From contig DHLV01000293.1 of NCBI GenBank assembly GCA_002405445.1, positions 1 to 16,042 on the forward strand: DNA of 16,042 nucleotides, read 5' to 3'. The stretch comes from Flammeovirgaceae bacterium UBA4659 (GTDB lineage Bacteria; Bacteroidota; Bacteroidia; Cytophagales; Cyclobacteriaceae). The notes under the pieces were generated by a model. That model did not search any database. It saw only the letters and a program-made list of their open reading frames with translations, and was not told the origin of the DNA. Shown here one piece after another: positions 15,596 to 16,042 of the stretch; the stretch's first letter is position 1; every line of letters starts with the position of its first letter. The position numbers and the translations under genes are program-made.

Positions 15596-15808
15596 CTAAC
15601 CCTCAAACCCGATTTTCTTATGACTGCCGTCACAGAACAGTTTGTTAGACGACGCACCACAGCGGCAAAAGGCAGTGACATTGTTCTTTTTGGTAAGGCT
15701 ACCTTTCGAGTCTTTGATTGTAACGTTGCCATAAACCATCAGCGGGCCGTTGGGTGTAGTTTCTACAATGGTCTCAGCTTCTACTTTTAACTTCTTCACT
15801 TGCACCAT
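15596..15808 (-). CDS. CDGSH iron-sulfur domain ORF, probable C-terminal half of a split fusion
   Basis: This 70-aa ORF carries a CDGSH-type [2Fe-2S] binding site: C48, C50, C59 and H63 in CRCGASSNKLFCDGSH. The Pro usually found two residues before the third Cys is Leu here (L57). The preceding ETTPNGPLMVYGNVTIKD segment is the usual lead-in of Bacteroidota YjdI-CDGSH fusion proteins. It overlaps the YjdI-like ORF upstream by 35 nt in the +1 frame. The initiator ATG at 15808 is an internal codon if the fusion is real. Either it is translated separately by coupling within the overlap or it represents the second half of a frameshifted single gene. The iron-sulfur domain itself looks functional. 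Confidence 0.8.
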   Translation of the reverse strand: MVQVKKLKVEAETIVETTPNGPLMVYGNVTIKDSKGSLTKKNNVTAFCRCGASSNKLFCDGSHKKIGFEG

Positions 15809-16025
15809 CGCGATTTAAGTAATAGCTCAAAGCTCCCGAAGGGCATTTCTTAACTTGGTCAATAATTTTATCAGTCGTAGATTTTTCTGGAGTGATCCAA
15901 GGCAGTTCTTTGGGATGAAATACATCACCCAAGCCATTGAAGCAAATGGCAGAATGAATGCACATCGAGGGTTTCCAAACGATGGTAACCTCACCATTGG
16001 TGTATTTTTTGGTAATGTCTTTCAT
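15774..16025 (-). CDS. yjdI: YjdI-like mono-cluster 4Fe-4S protein, probable N-terminal half of a split fusion
   Basis: This 83-aa protein of the divergent 4Fe-4S mono-cluster family (Fer4_19, YjdI-like) has C22 and C28 in MCIHSAIC, the ELPWI segment typical after the first site, and C61 in KKCPSGALSYY. Electron-transfer or iron-sulfur storage functions are assumed for this family but not proven. The first 78 residues align with my memory of Bacteroidota fusion proteins that continue directly into a CDGSH domain. Here the frame ends after EEVKSRS shortly past the shift point in a four-A run (plus-strand TTTT at 15785-15788). Removing one base would give a continuous 142-aa protein over 15596-16025. 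The ATG at 16025 is the natural start, and the promoter would lie at or beyond the window edge. Confidence 0.82.
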   Translation of the reverse strand: MKDITKKYTNGEVTIVWKPSMCIHSAICFNGLGDVFHPKELPWITPEKSTTDKIIDQVKKCPSGALSYYLNRDGASEEVKSRS

Positions 16026-16042
16026 GTGTATAATTTTAAGTT

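Overview
The window is a stretch of ordinary bacterial chromosome from a member of the Bacteroidota, most likely an order Cytophagales or related lineage. This placement is an inference. It rests on a GLPGLI-family protein, a DUF4249 lipoprotein beside a TonB-dependent receptor, carboxypeptidase-like N-domains on both receptors, near absence of Shine-Dalgarno sites, and upstream boxes matching the Bacteroidota -7 consensus TAnnTTTG. I see no phage, plasmid, CRISPR or insertion-sequence genes.

Layout, left to right. (1) 176-2394, minus strand: a PfkB-family sugar/nucleoside kinase and a secreted glycerophosphodiester phosphodiesterase, separated by a REP-like inverted-repeat element (1201-1337). 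(2) 2570-6296, minus strand: an outer-membrane beta-barrel/TonB-dependent receptor-like protein with two hexaglycine runs, preceded by a GLPGLI-family secreted protein. (3) 6435-8542, plus strand: a two-component system, with the histidine kinase and OmpR-type regulator overlapping by one base, diverging from the GLPGLI gene. (4) 8667-12473, minus strand: a probable operon of TonB-dependent receptor, DUF4249 lipoprotein and DUF2911 lipoprotein. (5) 12703-13995, plus strand: a large lipoprotein with an Asp-box, probably a beta-propeller, convergent with a CotH-kinase-family lipoprotein (14025-15461, minus). (6) 15483-16025, minus strand: a tRNA-Val(GAC) immediately upstream of cotH, then two small iron-sulfur ORFs (CDGSH and YjdI-like) that look like one fusion gene split by a single-base frameshift.

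Much of the window encodes cell-envelope proteins: two outer-membrane receptors, four predicted lipoproteins, two other secreted proteins and a membrane sensor kinase. The GLPGLI/receptor pair and the divergent two-component system share one 138 bp intergenic region, so the kinase/regulator may control the receptor; this is inferred from position only. No gap between genes exceeds 300 bp. The largest (1166-1446) holds the repeat element, and 12474-12702 holds the divergent promoters of the second receptor and the Asp-box lipoprotein. The strongest oddities are the split iron-sulfur fusion gene, a tRNA-Val with C instead of the near-universal U at position 33, and promoter boxes lying only 4 nt before two start codons, which suggests leaderless mRNAs.
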